This document shows, piece by piece, positions 62,672 through 64,000 of a stretch of DNA of 64,000 nucleotides. Each line of letters opens with the position of its first letter. Positions within the stretch are counted from its first letter, which is position 1. Below the pieces are notes generated by a model. That model was not told the origin of the DNA, did no database searches, and saw only the letters and a list, made by a program, of their open reading frames with translations. The stretch is from Patella vulgata (taxonomy: Eukaryota; Mollusca; Gastropoda; Patellidae): the NCBI RefSeq assembly GCF_932274485.2, contig NC_065887.2, forward strand, positions 15,596,001 through 15,660,000, in the 5' to 3' direction. Position numbers and translations under genes: made by a program.

Positions 62672-62788
62672 GGGGAGTTGGATGACCCCTACGCGCAAGC
62701 GAATTGTTGAAATAAAGTTAAACCATATGTTAGTCCCGAAATGACCTAGTTTGTGTCGAGTAGACGTTAAACCCCATTTCTCTCTCAC
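62672..62788 (+). mobile_element. SINE family B, internally deleted
   Basis: GGGGAGTTGGATGA joins directly to CCCCTACGCGCAAGCG; about 150 bp that are present in the unit 1 copy are missing, which accounts for much of the shorter spacer. Confidence 0.75.
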
Positions 62789-63425
62789 ACACTTATAATC
62801 GGACATTACTTATCTGTATAATGATGAATTATCATTAGCTTTAGTGATTTCTACAAAGTAGTTGATTTGCATATTTTGTGCTTTTCATTTTCTGTAATCT
62901 GCTTTCTTTCTATGGTGACAGGTAGGTCCATATCCAATATCGCCATTACGGCAGTATTATTCCGAATATATACGACACAATAAGTCGATAACGCGACAAT
63001 TTATCCCATGGTATCATCTGCCATATCATTTATACCAGGAGGCAGTTTTGGTAATATGGGGATTTCTATTTTAATGTAATTTTAGTGTATTTTGGCGAAC
63101 CAGGATACACATTCGTATCTGAAATAGGCCTTGTCATGACAATACAATGCATGCACAGCCTGATCAATTACATAAAACGAAAGAGATAGCCATAAGTTTA
63201 GATTTTACGAAAAAAAAGGCCACACGAAGAACAACGGATTAATCAAAATGTATCACAGTAATTAACCTGTATCACAGTAATTAAAATGTCGTTAATTGAT
63301 TAATTGGTATACAATAAGATAATCATTATAATCACAACATATCAGATAATATCTGACAGCCATATACAGATATACTGGTGTCAGATTGTTATAAAGAGAA
63401 AATAATGTCAGTGGTTTCATGATGG

Positions 63426-63433
63426 TATAAATA
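63426..63433 (+). promoter_or_regulatory. TATA box, copy 5
   Basis: TATAAATA, 81 nt before the ATG at 63515. Confidence 0.65.
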
Positions 63434-63514
63434 ACGATGACTGAAGTTGATATATTATTCTCATTTATCAGGTATACAACTCTACTTCACTGCTGAAAAT
63501 ATTAAACATCAAAG

Positions 63515-63793
63515 ATGGAATCTATTTCAAGACTTAACGTCACCTTGTCTGAGACAGAGTACAGATTCCGTCGAGCTTGTGAACAGGTTATTTTATTAAA
63601 TAACAAACTAAAAGATCTTCAAGTTAGATACGACAGAGCCAGAAGAGATGAACTACGTCCATTTCGATATAGCATTAGATTGAGGATGTCGGTGGTGGAG
63701 GGAGTAAGAAATTCTTATTATCAATACGCTCATCAGAAAGCTGAAGAAGTTTTATCTCTGAGGAACAAGATACGAAATATGGCTAGAGTATAA
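63515..63793 (+). CDS. 92-residue basic protein gene family, copy 5
   Basis: Full-length frame with the same protein as copy 3 and only silent changes seen (for example TTTCGATAT for TTTCGTTAT, TACGCT for TATGCT). TATA box and stem-loop as in copy 3. More copies may lie beyond the window because unit 2 is not complete. Confidence 0.78.
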   Translation: MESISRLNVTLSETEYRFRRACEQVILLNNKLKDLQVRYDRARRDELRPFRYSIRLRMSVVEGVRNSYYQYAHQKAEEVLSLRNKIRNMARV

Positions 63794-63816
63794 ATTCTAC
63801 AAAGACTGTTTCAAAC

Positions 63817-63832
63817 GGCTCTTTTCAGGGCC
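63817..63832 (+). promoter_or_regulatory. Histone-type 3' stem-loop, copy 5
   Basis: GGCTCT-TTTC-AGGGCC, 23 nt after the stop; purine-rich CTGGAAAAGATT follows. Confidence 0.8.
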
Positions 63833-64000
63833 AATTAAATCTGGAAAAGATTATCCTTTCATATTCTTAAAATTGCCAATGGCAGAAGGTTTTATCATAA
63901 TCATAATATAAAAAACGTACAGGTTTCTGGAAAGACCCCCCCAGCAGTAGTTTTTTAGACGAAAATCGTCAAAAGTGGGAATTAAAATGTCTATTAACAA

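Larger units (their letters stand above)
59950..64000. repeat. Tandem duplication unit 2 (runs beyond the window)
   Basis: Direct copy of 54795 onward, at least 4 kb long, with high identity. It holds gene copies 4 and 5. Confidence 0.9.

Noticed and set aside
54392-63793. The 92-residue genes as histones
   Set aside because: The protein has neither core histone nor H1 motifs; only the 3' end and gene layout are histone-like.
1-64000. Retrovirus-like or LTR elements
   Set aside because: No gag, protease, integrase or LTR pairs were seen; the only reverse transcriptase belongs to a LINE.

Overview
This is AT-rich animal nuclear DNA. It has a long gene split by GT-AG introns, a dense load of tRNA-derived SINEs, MITEs, Tc1-type transposons and a LINE, and many short tandem repeats. 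The SINE types, the frequent ACATGTA words and the gene content point to a mollusc, most likely a gastropod; that placement is inference. No bacterial genes, CRISPR arrays, rRNA genes or functional tRNA genes were seen.

Layout. 1-5.6 kb: a degraded CR1/L2-like LINE on the minus strand (ORF1 coiled coil plus RRM, ORF2 endonuclease plus reverse transcriptase, with a 2A-like motif near the ORF2 N-terminus). It is split by a 1.9-kb fold-back Tc1 composite. 5.6-26 kb: intergenic DNA full of SINE and MITE copies, including one hAT-type element with a perfect 8-bp target duplication and a second Tc1 derivative at 17.8-18.9 kb. 26.25-47.03 kb: the complete coding part of an ANKIB1 orthologue (ankyrin repeats plus RING1-IBR-RING2 E3 ubiquitin ligase), 22 coding exons on the plus strand. 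Exon lengths add up to 3831 nt, or 1276 residues plus a stop. 47-53 kb: intergenic MITEs. 53.5-64 kb: a recent tandem and inverted duplication with a unit of about 5.1 kb. It carries five near-identical copies of a short intronless gene for a 92-residue basic protein.

Two things stand out. First, the 92-residue genes are not histones, yet each has a TATA box about 80 nt before the ATG and, 23-24 nt after the stop codon, a stem-loop of the kind that ends replication-dependent histone mRNAs (for example GGCTCTTTTCAGGGCC). Their clustered, partly divergent arrangement also resembles histone gene arrays. This looks like a cell-cycle-linked, probably non-polyadenylated, non-histone gene family. 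Second, several ANKIB1 introns carry minisatellites built from their own exon-intron junctions. Intron 12 has arrays of both its donor and its acceptor, and the end of exon 20 with its donor is copied nine more times into intron 20.

The two Tc1 copies lack different parts of the same roughly 1.53-kb parent, one the DNA-binding domain and the other the catalytic end. They remain almost identical where they overlap, so the family was active recently.
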